Assembly (NCBI GenBank): GCA_964423205.1
Contig: CAYRDX010000005.1
Span: 1 to 64,000 of the forward strand
Reading direction: 5' to 3'
Origin: UBA6168 sp964423205
Lineage (GTDB): Bacteria; Bacteroidota; Bacteroidia; Chitinophagales; Saprospiraceae
DNA length: 64,000 nucleotides
Position numbers and translations under genes: made by a program. Below are positions 1-8,527 of the stretch, in pieces. The notes beneath the pieces were generated by a model that did no database searches, was not told the DNA's origin, and saw only the letters and a list, made by a program, of their open reading frames with translations. Each line of letters opens with the position of its first letter. Position 1 is the stretch's first letter.

Positions 1-85
1 TTTTTATTCAATTAACCCATTCAATTTAGCTTTTTTTCAAAGTGAGAATTACTGGATTATTGGCCATTAGATGTGGAAAAACCTA

Positions 86-247
86 AGAGCTTGTTTGGGA
101 TTTAGTGCTTGAGTTAAAAACGAGAAATTTTTCGTCAATTTTTTGGCTTTTTGAAGGAGAATAGCGGGACTACTTGACTGAAAAAAGCTGAAAAAGTGGC
201 GAAAAAGGGTCGTTTTGAGCCAAGTGACCAAATTCCAAACAAGCTCT
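86..247. repeat. 162-bp MITE, copy 1
   Basis: The element is bounded by near-perfect terminal inverted repeats: AGAGCTTGTTTGGGATTT at the left and the complement of AGAGCTTGTTTGGAATTT at the right (17 of 18 match). By eye it is the same sequence as 61876-62037, where it lies beside an IS5-type transposase remnant. It encodes no convincing protein; the 62-codon frame through it comes from the repeat. The size and ends fit a non-autonomous element moved in trans. The rest of 1-493 shows no gene and no clear terminator. Confidence 0.85.
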
Positions 248-493
248 AAATTCAAACAGCTTCTTATTGTAAACTTAATTTAATTGAAATGCTTCTGAGG
301 GGAAAACTCTACTTATATCTCTGAAAAGTTACCCACCAAAAAGAAGGGCAAATGTCCAAAGAGCCTGAAGCCTGACAATTTCTTTTTTCCCGTTACCGAA
401 AGAATAGCTTAGCTCGGGAAGGCAACACTTCATGACAGGAGGAGGCTTTGTCTTTTAGTTATTACCTTTTTTATCCAGGCTAATTATCCTTTT

Positions 494-1708
494 TCACTTC
501 CTACCCCCAAACCTCACCTTCCCCAACTCAATCGGAATGGCCACTTTCACCAAAATCGTAAAGATGAAAGCACCCATGGCCCAGATGCCGAGCGTAATCA
601 GAATCTCTACCCATGTGGGCACATATTCCACGATTTCGCCATAAGAACCGGGGATAAATCCGGGCACGATGAGGCCCATGCCTTTTTCAATCCAGATTCC
701 CACGAAGAGCATCCCACAGGCGAGGCCGAGCCATTTGAAATTGTTGCGAAGCGTATGAAGAGTGAGTATGATGGTACCGGTCACGTTCATGATGATGGCC
801 ATCCAAATCCATGGAACGAGGGCCGTATTACCGTCGAGGCCGAAGTAGAGATATACCGCACTTTGGCTGTGATGGGTCGGAAAATAGAATTCCTTGAACA
901 ACTCCGAAATCAGCATGATGAGGTTGATCTGTGCGGCCACGGTAGCTATCATGGCGATTTTCCTGATGGTGGCATTTTCGATATTGTACTCAGAGAAACG
1001 TCGGATAAACCATAATATCAAAATGATGAGTGCCGGGCCTGCAGTAAATGCGGATGCGAGGAATCGGGGACCGAGCAGTGCATTGTTCCAGAATGGCCTT
1101 GCCGGAAGACCGGCATACAAAAATGCCGTAACCATGTGAATACTAACTGCCCAGAACACGGAAATCAATACTCCGGGCAGATACACGTTCTTTTTGGGTT
1201 CCTCACCCTTGTAATGTTTGATGAGGATGTATAATGGAACCGTGATGTTGATGAACAGGTACACGTTCAGCACGATGACATCCCATGTAAGCATGGAAGC
1301 TGGCCAGTTGAAATAGCCAATCTTCGGAATCAGGTGCCAGAGCCTTTCCGGACCGCCCATATCCACTGTAACGAAAGCGAGACACATCAGCAGGGCTGCT
1401 ACTGCAAGCCCTTCCGCAACCAGTACTGCATTCTTAAATTGAATGTCTTTCAACACATAAGTTGGTAAAACCAGCATCAGTGCGGCAGCAGCAACACCTA
1501 CCAGGAAGGTGAAATTGGAAATGTAAAGACCCCAACTCACTTTGTCACTCAGCCCGGTAACAGAGAGGCCCTCGTTCAACTGAATGTTATAGGCAAAAGC
1601 AGCTATCAGCATCATCACGGTCAGAGTTGCCATCCAGATGTGGTAGGTCAGGTTACCTTTTGTGGCTGAAGCAAAGCCGTCTTTTATGAAATGAACAAAC
1701 ACTTGCAT
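494..1708 (-). CDS. NrfD/PsrC-family membrane quinol subunit
   Basis: This 404-residue integral membrane protein has about ten hydrophobic segments and belongs to the NrfD/PsrC/DmsC group. Those subunits bind menaquinol in the inner membrane and pass electrons to an iron-sulfur partner. The GPRFLASAFTAGPALI stretch in the middle is typical of DsrP/NrfD-like members. It is the last gene of the nap operon, 11 bp after the iron-sulfur gene, so the two probably form the quinol-oxidising module that feeds NapA, replacing NapC or NapGH. The family assignment is firm; the role in Nap is inferred from operon position. Confidence 0.88.
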   Translation of the reverse strand: MQVFVHFIKDGFASATKGNLTYHIWMATLTVMMLIAAFAYNIQLNEGLSVTGLSDKVSWGLYISNFTFLVGVAAAALMLVLPTYVLKDIQFKNAVLVAEGLAVAALLMCLAFVTVDMGGPERLWHLIPKIGYFNWPASMLTWDVIVLNVYLFINITVPLYILIKHYKGEEPKKNVYLPGVLISVFWAVSIHMVTAFLYAGLPARPFWNNALLGPRFLASAFTAGPALIILILWFIRRFSEYNIENATIRKIAMIATVAAQINLIMLISELFKEFYFPTHHSQSAVYLYFGLDGNTALVPWIWMAIIMNVTGTIILTLHTLRNNFKWLGLACGMLFVGIWIEKGMGLIVPGFIPGSYGEIVEYVPTWVEILITLGIWAMGAFIFTILVKVAIPIELGKVRFGGRK

Positions 1709-1719
1709 GTTGTAGCTTT

Positions 1720-2760
1720 TTAGTCCATGAAATACCAGAACTTGGGCTCAGTGCCAAGGTCCTCTTTCAGGCGGAAGACTTTTTTGTTTTCTAAAACCCA
1801 GCGGATTTCGCTTTTCGGGTCGAGCAGGTTGCCGAAGATGCGTGCCCCTGTCGGGCAGGCTTCCACACAGGCGGGGTTCTTTCCTTCACGGCTGCGCTGA
1901 ATGCAGAATGTGCATTTTTCCATCACCCCTTTCTTGCGAAGCCGGTTGCCGAGGTAATGCTGATTGTGGTTGACCTCTTCTTCAGGCACCTCAGGCGTGG
2001 CCCAGTTGAAACGGCGGCCGTCATAAGGACAGGCAGCCATGCAATAGCGGCAACCAATGCACCAGTCATAGTCAACCACCACGATTCCATCATCCTCCTT
2101 CCAGGTGGCACCCACAGGGCAAACCTTGGTACAAGGTGGATTTTCACAATGATAACACTGTGTACCGAGGTAGAAATGACCTTCTGCCGGCACTTCGTGG
2201 TAGTAATTGTCTTCAGAGTCGTCGAAGTTGAGCTGCCCGTTTTTCATTTCGTGGATGCGGATGTACTGCATCTGAGAAGCCCTGTCCTGATTGTTTTCCT
2301 GAATGCAGGCATTCACACAGTCCATGTAGCCCTGGCACTTGGAAATGTTGAAGGCATATCCATACAGCACGCCCTCTGCTTCGCCTTTTGTGGAAATCTT
2401 GATGGTTTTGCCGGTATTCAGTTCGTATAGCCGCTCAAGCCGCTCCACTGTTGAAGATTTCTCTTCATCCGACATGAGGCGGTAGTTCTTTTTGAAATAC
2501 TCGTCCCATTTGAGGCCGGATTTTTCCCTGTCTTCACGGCTACCTGTGATGCTGCAGGAAGACTGCACCATACCGGCACCCACGAGAAGGCCGGCAGTAA
2601 GCTGTTTGAAAGCAGCCCTGCGGTCCATCTTTTTGGAAAGTTTCTGATCGTAACCATCAGGTTCATTACCGCTGCAGGAGCAGGAACTTTTGCCGCATCC
2701 TTCTCTCTGAACCTCAGGTTCCGCAGGTTTTTTCCTTCTTAAAAGCAAATCAAAAAGCAT
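1720..2760 (-). CDS. NrfC-like four-cluster ferredoxin subunit with internal Tat motif
   Basis: This is an iron-sulfur subunit of the DmsB/NrfC/PsrB type, the expected partner of the NrfD-like protein. With the start used here (346 residues) a twin-arginine motif DRRAAFKQL lies at residues 46-54, followed by a hydrophobic stretch ending at Cys69, preceded by a Cys-rich N-terminus. Three Cys-rich cluster motifs are complete (CYHCENPPC, CIGCRYC, CTFC...CVEAC). The first reads Cys142-x2-Tyr145-x2-Cys148-x3-Cys152, so its second ligand is Tyr. An upstream ATG at 2841 would overlap the previous gene by 28 bp; the ATG at 2760 avoids this. Electron transfer from menaquinol to periplasmic hemes is inferred. 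Confidence 0.85.
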   Translation of the reverse strand: MLFDLLLRRKKPAEPEVQREGCGKSSCSCSGNEPDGYDQKLSKKMDRRAAFKQLTAGLLVGAGMVQSSCSITGSREDREKSGLKWDEYFKKNYRLMSDEEKSSTVERLERLYELNTGKTIKISTKGEAEGVLYGYAFNISKCQGYMDCVNACIQENNQDRASQMQYIRIHEMKNGQLNFDDSEDNYYHEVPAEGHFYLGTQCYHCENPPCTKVCPVGATWKEDDGIVVVDYDWCIGCRYCMAACPYDGRRFNWATPEVPEEEVNHNQHYLGNRLRKKGVMEKCTFCIQRSREGKNPACVEACPTGARIFGNLLDPKSEIRWVLENKKVFRLKEDLGTEPKFWYFMD

Positions 2761-2813
2761 GTGATGTATTTTTTGTTCAGGCCCGGCCAAAACCGGAATC
2801 CCGAATTTGCTTC

Positions 2814-3467
2814 TTACTTGTTTTTCTTTTGTTCCAACCACGCGGTATTCAACCGGGATGGAAGCCTTTTTTCAAAGGATGGTTTGTGAGGGTTGTGGCA
2901 ACCGACACAGGTTTCGCTGACCCGGGGTGGCGCCCAGCCGCCCACTTGCTTGCCATGTGCACCACCTTCCCAATCTTTGTACTGATCGGAATGGCACTGA
3001 CCACAGAGTTTGTAGCTGTGGTTGAATTCAATCCTCCCACCAGTCAGGCTTTTCAGGTAGCTGAAATCCTGTGTATCATGGCAGGTGTTGCACTGCAGGG
3101 TTTCCGCTTTGGCGTGAATCAGTTCAATCTGCCAATGTGAGCGTTTCTTTTCAGCGTCAGATTTTGCCTGAAGCACTGCAAGCGGCTGATTATGGCAACT
3201 GAGACATGGCTGTGAAGTGACCTTGTCCAGACGGGTTGGAATCAGAAAAGATTCTGCGCCCTCTACCCTTTTGTGGATTTCCACCAGTTTGGAAGAATCG
3301 AGGTTGTTCAGCCTGTTCATATCGAGGTGCAGGCTATCTGGCTCCATGGAGGCCAGCAGGCTGAGCAAGTGATGATGACCGCCATCCTCATGATGGCCTC
3401 CCGGGGCACATTGCGTCGCCAGTACAGCCAGCATGGCGGGGAAGCCGAGTATGATGAAAAGTTTCAT
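2814..3467 (-). CDS. Tetraheme c-type cytochrome lipoprotein
   Basis: The 217-residue protein starts with a lipoprotein signal ending in ATQC (Cys20), then a His-rich stretch, then four CxxCH heme sites at about residues 88, 126, 155 and 187. It resembles small tetraheme cytochromes, with no NapC-type membrane helix. Placed between NapB and the NrfCD-like module, 18 bp after napB, it probably carries electrons in the periplasm. This is comparable in principle to the tetraheme NapM of some other nap operons, though homology to NapM is not established here. Confidence 0.85.
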   Translation of the reverse strand: MKLFIILGFPAMLAVLATQCAPGGHHEDGGHHHLLSLLASMEPDSLHLDMNRLNNLDSSKLVEIHKRVEGAESFLIPTRLDKVTSQPCLSCHNQPLAVLQAKSDAEKKRSHWQIELIHAKAETLQCNTCHDTQDFSYLKSLTGGRIEFNHSYKLCGQCHSDQYKDWEGGAHGKQVGGWAPPRVSETCVGCHNPHKPSFEKRLPSRLNTAWLEQKKNK

Positions 3468-3485
3468 TTCTGCTGATTTAGAATT

Positions 3486-4268
3486 CTATTGCTTTGCCAA
3501 CCAGGAACTGATGGCCGAAATTTCCTTTCCGTCCATCACCTTGCCTGTGCTGCCTGTAGAGGTGTTAACCGGCCTTTCCCAGGTGGATTCCTCCAACGGT
3601 TGGGGCTTTTCAAAGAGCTCATCAAAACTCTTGGAAACGTGGCACTGACGGCAGTTCACCCGTTCAGGATGCGTAACCCTGATTGCTTTTGGTGCCGCTG
3701 GTCCGGCATGGCAGGAAAGGCAGTTTTCCCGCAATTGAAATCCGTGCGGAATTACAGGTGGTCCGCCTGGAAACGCAGCTTGTCCGGTTGCCGGAGGCAT
3801 AGGCTTTTTATAGTCGGTGCCTTTGAACAGGCTTGAACTAAGCTTTGGAACATGGCACTGACGGCAGTTCAGGTAATCCGGATGCGGTGTAATGGGTGCA
3901 AAAGCTTTGAACTGTGCCACATAACCGCCGTTTTCATGGCATTGGTTGCAGTTCTTCCCACCAATTCCTTCCTCTGTGAGCAGTGGATGGGGAATCATGG
4001 GCGGTGCACCAGGGAAAGCCCTGTTTTCATAGTAGGCAACGAGGCTCCTGCCGCCTTCCGGCATGTTGGCGAAATACAGCGCCTTGCTTTGATTCCGGAA
4101 AACCCCGGCTTCGGTAGGCAAGGTGATGTATTGCCCCTCAGCAACCTCAGTCACGATGGCCGGCTCCTGACCTTCCCGAAGGGCGGACCAAAATCCGTAA
4201 ACCGTGGCAAGCAGCAGGAAGATACAAAGCCCGATGATGAAATAATTTGATTTTTCTTTCATTGTCAT
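3486..4268 (-). CDS. napB: NapB-like cytochrome with two tandem diheme domains
   Basis: NapB is normally a diheme c-type cytochrome of about 150 residues that donates electrons to NapA. This 260-residue protein has an N-terminal membrane anchor or uncleaved signal (about 9-28) and four CxxCH motifs at about 107, 135, 183 and 206. They fall in two similar halves: FPGAPPMIPH...CNQCH...TPH...CRQCHV (84-141) and FPGGPPVIPH...CLSCH...VTH...CRQCHV (166-211). Each half has the NapB pattern of two hemes plus conserved His. It lies 11 bp after napA. The duplication is seen directly; tetraheme stoichiometry in the complex is inference. Confidence 0.85.
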   Translation of the reverse strand: MTMKEKSNYFIIGLCIFLLLATVYGFWSALREGQEPAIVTEVAEGQYITLPTEAGVFRNQSKALYFANMPEGGRSLVAYYENRAFPGAPPMIPHPLLTEEGIGGKNCNQCHENGGYVAQFKAFAPITPHPDYLNCRQCHVPKLSSSLFKGTDYKKPMPPATGQAAFPGGPPVIPHGFQLRENCLSCHAGPAAPKAIRVTHPERVNCRQCHVSKSFDELFEKPQPLEESTWERPVNTSTGSTGKVMDGKEISAISSWLAKQ

Positions 4269-4279
4269 CGCTAAATTTT

Positions 4280-6607
4280 TTAGACCCTTTCAACTCTGAC
4301 CGCACATTTCTTGTAGTCCGGCTCTTTTGAAATCGGACAGAAACTGTCGAGTGTCAGTTCATTGATGAGGTAACCTTCGTCGAAGAAAGGCACAAATACC
4401 TGCCCCACTGTCGGTTTGCCGCGCTCGTTCACTGAAGCGGGCAATTCCAGCTTACCACGACGTGAAACCAACCTGACCCTGTCGCCGTGGCGTACGCCAA
4501 GTCGTTTCGCATCTTCAGGATGCAGTTCCGCATAGGCATTTGGCATGGCCTGGTGCAATACGGGCACCCTGCGGGTCATGGAACCTGTATGCCAATGCTC
4601 GAGTACACGGCCGGTGTTCAGCCAGAAAGGATAATGCTTGTCTGGCACTTCATAAGGTGCTTCGTAAGGACGTGCCCAAATCCAGGCTTTGCCGTCGGGC
4701 TTTCCGTAGAAATCGAAGTCTTTGCCGCTGGCAGCTGGGTCGTATTTGGCGTGATAGCGCCAGTTTGTGCTTTTACCATCCACATAAGGCCAGATGACCC
4801 CGGATTCTTTTTTCAGCACTTCATAAGGGGCCATACCGTGCTTTTTGCCTTCGTGGAACCTGATATATTCATTCCAGATGTCCTGGATGTGGGTTTCTTT
4901 CTTCCATGCAAACAGTTTCTCAAATCCCATCCTCTTAGCCACTTCGATTATCTGCATGGTATCGCTCATGGCTTCACCGGGAGGTTCGACCAATTTGTTC
5001 CAGTGTTGAGTACGGCGCTCTGAATTGCCAAACAAACCTTCCCGTTCTACCCACATTGCCGAAGGCAACACTACATCGGCAACATCAGTTGTAGGCGTCG
5101 GATACACATCGGAAACCACCACGAAGCGTCCGTCCTTTTTGGCTCCATTGCGGAAGCGGCTGACATTGGGCATGCTCACCATGGGGTTAGTCACCTGAAT
5201 CCAGATAAACTTGATATCCCCACGGTCGAGGGCACGAAACATTTCAACAGTGTGCAGGCTTGGCTTAGGCTGAATATTTTCAATCGGCACTTTCCAGATA
5301 TCGGCCGCTTTCTTGCGGGCTTCTTCATTGTCCACACTGCCAAAAGGCAATTTGTGGGTTAGTGTGCCCACTTCACGGACTGTACCGCAGGCGCTTGGCT
5401 GTCCGGTCAGTGAGAATGGGCTGTTGCCCGGAGTGGAAATCTTTCCGGTCAGCAGGTGGATATTGTAAATGAGGTTGTTCATCCATGTGCCACGGGTATG
5501 CTGATTGGGACCCATGCACCACAGGCTCATCACTTTCTTATTTGGGTCACCGTAAAGCGAAGCCATGTATTTGATATCCTTAACGGAAACGCCGCTGTAT
5601 TTGGCAACCTTTTCCGGACTGAAATCTTCAAGGAAAGCTTTGAACTGCTCAAAAGTCATGTCCTTCGGCTCATCGGTGAAGGCGAATTTGTCTTCCACAC
5701 CATAACCGATATTGGTCTTGCCGCTCTTAAAAACGCAATGCTTTTCAATGAAACTGCGGTTGTACCATTTGTTCTTTAGGATTTCATGGCATATAGCGTT
5801 GGCAACGGCTAAGTCGGTTTGCGGCTTGAAAAGAATAGAAGCATCCGCCGCCTGACTTGTGCGGGTAGTCCTTGTGGCAAAGTCAATGATTTTGACTTGC
5901 TTACGGCGCAGCCGCTGATCGAGCAACCTTGAAAAAAGCACCGGGTGCATCTCAGCCATGTTATTGCCCCAGAGGAAAAATACATCGGCATAGTCAATAT
6001 CCTCATAACAACCCATGGGTTCGTCCATTCCGAAGGAAGTCATGAAACCGGTGACTGCACTTGCCATGCAAAGCCGTGCATTTGCCTCGAGATTGTTGGT
6101 GCCAATGGCACCTTTAAAAAGTTTGGAGGCAACATAACCGTCGGAGATTGTCCATTGCCCTGAACCGTACATTGCGATGGCATCTTTGCCATGCTTGCTG
6201 ATGGTTTCCTTCATTTTCGCAGCAACGAGATCGAGGGCCTCTTTCATGGAAGTTTCCACGAGTTTGCCATTCTTGCGAACCAAAGGCTTTTTCAGTCGGT
6301 CTTTGCCATACAGAGCCAAAACCGAGTGATAGCCTTTTACACAGCACAAGCCTTTGTTCACTGCGCAGTTTGGATCACCTTTCACGGCAAGGGCTTTCCC
6401 CTTGGCAACGCCAATAAGCAGCCCGCATCCAACTCCGCAAAAACGGCAGGGAGCTTTGTGCCATTTCATATCATCGGCGTTGGTAAGGCCTTCTGTCTGG
6501 TCCTTTGGAAAAAGTATGCCGGGAAAAAGTGTCGCAGCGGCCGCCATGGCAGAAACGGTTGCCATTTTTCTGATAAAGGATCTCCGGTCAATCTGTTGTG
6601 ATGTCAT
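4280..6607 (-). CDS. napA: Periplasmic nitrate reductase catalytic subunit NapA
   Basis: This 775-residue molybdo-bis-MGD enzyme reduces nitrate to nitrite in the periplasm. A Tat signal (DRRSFIRKM, residues 7-15) precedes the mature protein. Cysteines of the [4Fe-4S] site are at 54, 57, 61 and 89 (PCRFCGVGC...GLCCVKGY). The molybdenum ligand is Cys180 in NARLCMASAV, as in NapA rather than NarG. Length is slightly below the 800-830 residues of proteobacterial forms. napD precedes it by 14 bp and napB follows by 11 bp. Assignment to the Nap/Nas group is strong, and the NapB and NapD partners make Nap the best choice. Confidence 0.95.
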   Translation of the reverse strand: MTSQQIDRRSFIRKMATVSAMAAAATLFPGILFPKDQTEGLTNADDMKWHKAPCRFCGVGCGLLIGVAKGKALAVKGDPNCAVNKGLCCVKGYHSVLALYGKDRLKKPLVRKNGKLVETSMKEALDLVAAKMKETISKHGKDAIAMYGSGQWTISDGYVASKLFKGAIGTNNLEANARLCMASAVTGFMTSFGMDEPMGCYEDIDYADVFFLWGNNMAEMHPVLFSRLLDQRLRRKQVKIIDFATRTTRTSQAADASILFKPQTDLAVANAICHEILKNKWYNRSFIEKHCVFKSGKTNIGYGVEDKFAFTDEPKDMTFEQFKAFLEDFSPEKVAKYSGVSVKDIKYMASLYGDPNKKVMSLWCMGPNQHTRGTWMNNLIYNIHLLTGKISTPGNSPFSLTGQPSACGTVREVGTLTHKLPFGSVDNEEARKKAADIWKVPIENIQPKPSLHTVEMFRALDRGDIKFIWIQVTNPMVSMPNVSRFRNGAKKDGRFVVVSDVYPTPTTDVADVVLPSAMWVEREGLFGNSERRTQHWNKLVEPPGEAMSDTMQIIEVAKRMGFEKLFAWKKETHIQDIWNEYIRFHEGKKHGMAPYEVLKKESGVIWPYVDGKSTNWRYHAKYDPAASGKDFDFYGKPDGKAWIWARPYEAPYEVPDKHYPFWLNTGRVLEHWHTGSMTRRVPVLHQAMPNAYAELHPEDAKRLGVRHGDRVRLVSRRGKLELPASVNERGKPTVGQVFVPFFDEGYLINELTLDSFCPISKEPDYKKCAVRVERV

Positions 6608-6621
6608 AAATAAATTCAGTT

Positions 6622-6849
6622 TTATTCATTGAAAGCCGAAACGAGGTTGAGGTGTTTCAGGCTTTTCAGTGCATGCAGCTTTACAAGTAAATCTGAGTCT
6701 TCTTTTTCATTGGCCGTATCGGTTACCAACACCAGCACATCCTTGTTTTCAGAAGGCACTAATTCGCACTGGGGAAAGGCTTTCAGTTCAGCTTCCAGAG
6801 CACTTTTCATGCTTTCGTGTGCTATAGCGATATAACTCTTAATCGGCAT
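6622..6849 (-). CDS. napD: NapD-like Tat chaperone
   Basis: This is a 75-residue cytoplasmic protein with the ferredoxin-like alternating helix/strand pattern of NapD (MPIKSYIAIAHE start, then VLVLVTDT). NapD binds the NapA twin-arginine signal and controls its maturation. It lies 14 bp upstream of napA in the same orientation. The short length limits recognition, but position and size agree with the family. Confidence 0.75.
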   Translation of the reverse strand: MPIKSYIAIAHESMKSALEAELKAFPQCELVPSENKDVLVLVTDTANEKEDSDLLVKLHALKSLKHLNLVSAFNE

Positions 6850-6941
6850 AGTGAAATTTATTTCGTCCCAAATAAAGATGAATTTGTCCTCTTTTAAAAA
6901 ATACTTGAGCGACTATTCTTCTTGTTTAGTTCTATATAGAA

Positions 6942-8219
6942 TTATTCTTTTGAAGAAAAGAGCGCTGGTTTGACTGTTACCATAGCCCAAATCCAGTTAT
7001 TGACAGCACTCTTATCACCACCTTTGATTCTCTGCATGGTATCAGTTCCGAACATCTGAGAATAACCCACCTGCATATTGGCAACGCCGTTAAAGAAGTT
7101 GCGGCTGTAGATCAGGTCCACCTCTGTACCAAGATAGGAGGACATTTCCTTATTGCTGGCGTCTTTGATTGTGACCGGAGAACTGAAGCCATGAAGTTGT
7201 ACATCCAGTTTACCATGCTCACCGGCAGGAATGGCCACCTTGGCAAATACATCAACCAGACCGATGGTTTTACCGTTTTGGCGGTGTGCATTACCTACAT
7301 AGAAGTAATCCATATGGCCATAGAACTTATGGTTTGTACCGTAAAGCGGTTCAAAAGCCGTGTTTTTGGTCTCGGTGGCTTCTGTACCGGAAAGGTAGTC
7401 AGCACCTACGTTTAAGTTGGTTTTGCCCAGTTTTGTACCAGCGTTGAAAGCCAGAAGGAAAGCACTGACTTCCTTTTTTGATTGGTCTTTTCCACCCTGA
7501 TAGTACAATTCCGCATCGAGGTTGATGTTTCCGACTTTCTTCAGGAAGCGGGTACCATAAGTCTGACGATAGGCGACGGTGCTGTCTGCTGCCTGCTGAC
7601 CATCGTTGTGAACCAATACCGACAAAGAACCATCGGTAATGCTCTTATTATACCATGCATATTGCATGGTTTTGTAGTTGTTCACTGAGTAAAAGTTGCC
7701 GGTAAGTTTGGTCGGTTCAAAAACATTCTGATTGTAAGCTCCACCAAAATGCAGCTTTACACCTTTTTCACCGTTTTCGTATTTCACCAGCATGGCATCG
7801 TGGGAGCGGCTTTGCTGCGCCCAGCCAAGGTTACCCAGGAATCTGGCGCCATCATAGTCAATCTCCTGCCGTCCGAGTTTTACTTTCCAATCCTTACTCA
7901 TAGCAAATTCTGTCCAGGCTTCGTGCAGGTTATTCAGAGCCGGGTCGGCTTTGTAAATCTGGCTTGCCCCACCCCATACACGCACATCCTGTATGTTCAC
8001 CTGGAATTTTATGGAACCAGTATTGTAACCCAGGTAAATGCGGGTACGCTGCTCTACAAAGAATGCAGGATCTGCAGATTCTGTGGTTAATGTTTTGAAA
8101 CCATTGCGGTATTCTGCTCTTGGCCTGATTTCACCATTAACTGTTAGTTGTGCTGTGGAAATATTCTGCAACAGAATAAAAAGTGCTGAAGTGAAAGCTA
8201 TGCGTAAGATGATTTTCAT
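6942..8219 (-). CDS. Alginate-export-type outer membrane porin
   Basis: The predicted protein of 425 residues begins with a signal peptide ending STAQ, followed by beta-rich sequence. LGRQEIDYDGARFLGNLGW is characteristic of the alginate_exp porin superfamily (AlgE/OprD-like barrels). ATG 8219 was preferred to the upstream in-frame codon at 8264 because it gives a clean signal peptide. It is the first gene of the nap transcription unit, 92 bp before napD, and the only one with a strong promoter. A role in nitrate or nitrite passage across the outer membrane is inference. Confidence 0.8.
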   Translation of the reverse strand: MKIILRIAFTSALFILLQNISTAQLTVNGEIRPRAEYRNGFKTLTTESADPAFFVEQRTRIYLGYNTGSIKFQVNIQDVRVWGGASQIYKADPALNNLHEAWTEFAMSKDWKVKLGRQEIDYDGARFLGNLGWAQQSRSHDAMLVKYENGEKGVKLHFGGAYNQNVFEPTKLTGNFYSVNNYKTMQYAWYNKSITDGSLSVLVHNDGQQAADSTVAYRQTYGTRFLKKVGNINLDAELYYQGGKDQSKKEVSAFLLAFNAGTKLGKTNLNVGADYLSGTEATETKNTAFEPLYGTNHKFYGHMDYFYVGNAHRQNGKTIGLVDVFAKVAIPAGEHGKLDVQLHGFSSPVTIKDASNKEMSSYLGTEVDLIYSRNFFNGVANMQVGYSQMFGTDTMQRIKGGDKSAVNNWIWAMVTVKPALFSSKE

Positions 8220-8282
8220 TTTGCTTCGAATTTGGTGTTTAATTGAAACTTTAATAAAAGACATGATAGTCTTTTATTTGCG

Positions 8283-8314
8283 CAAAAGTATTTTCAGACT
8301 TGAATTCTGCCAAA
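8283..8314 (-). promoter_or_regulatory. Bacteroidota-type promoter of the nap operon
   Basis: On the minus strand a TTTG (-33, bases 8311-8314) is followed after 20 bp by TACTTTTG (-7 box TAnnTTTG, bases 8283-8290). This matches the Bacteroidota primary sigma consensus. It would start transcription near 8277, about 58 nt before the porin ATG. Confidence 0.75.
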
Positions 8315-8333
8315 TTTCGGCAAGATAATACAA

Positions 8334-8351
8334 TGGTGATTTTTGTCACCA
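8334..8351. promoter_or_regulatory. CRP/FNR-family-like operator
   Basis: TGGTGATTTTTGTCACCA is a perfect inverted repeat with 6-bp arms and a 6-bp spacer, and it contains the GTGA-N6-TCAC core of CRP-like sites. Its centre is about 65 bp upstream of the predicted nap start, near a class I activator position. The regulator itself is not in the window. Confidence 0.6.
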
Positions 8352-8527
8352 AGATCAGAATTTTGTAAATCATAATAATGAATCGATAACCGGGTTATGG
8401 AATAATAAGCGGAGCAATCCCAATTTGAGTTACTGTATGGTATCAAAGGAGAATAAAGGGGTGGAATTTAATAGGGATGATAATTCTCTATCATGTCTGT
8501 CAGGACAATCCACAAGAATTCAGGGAC

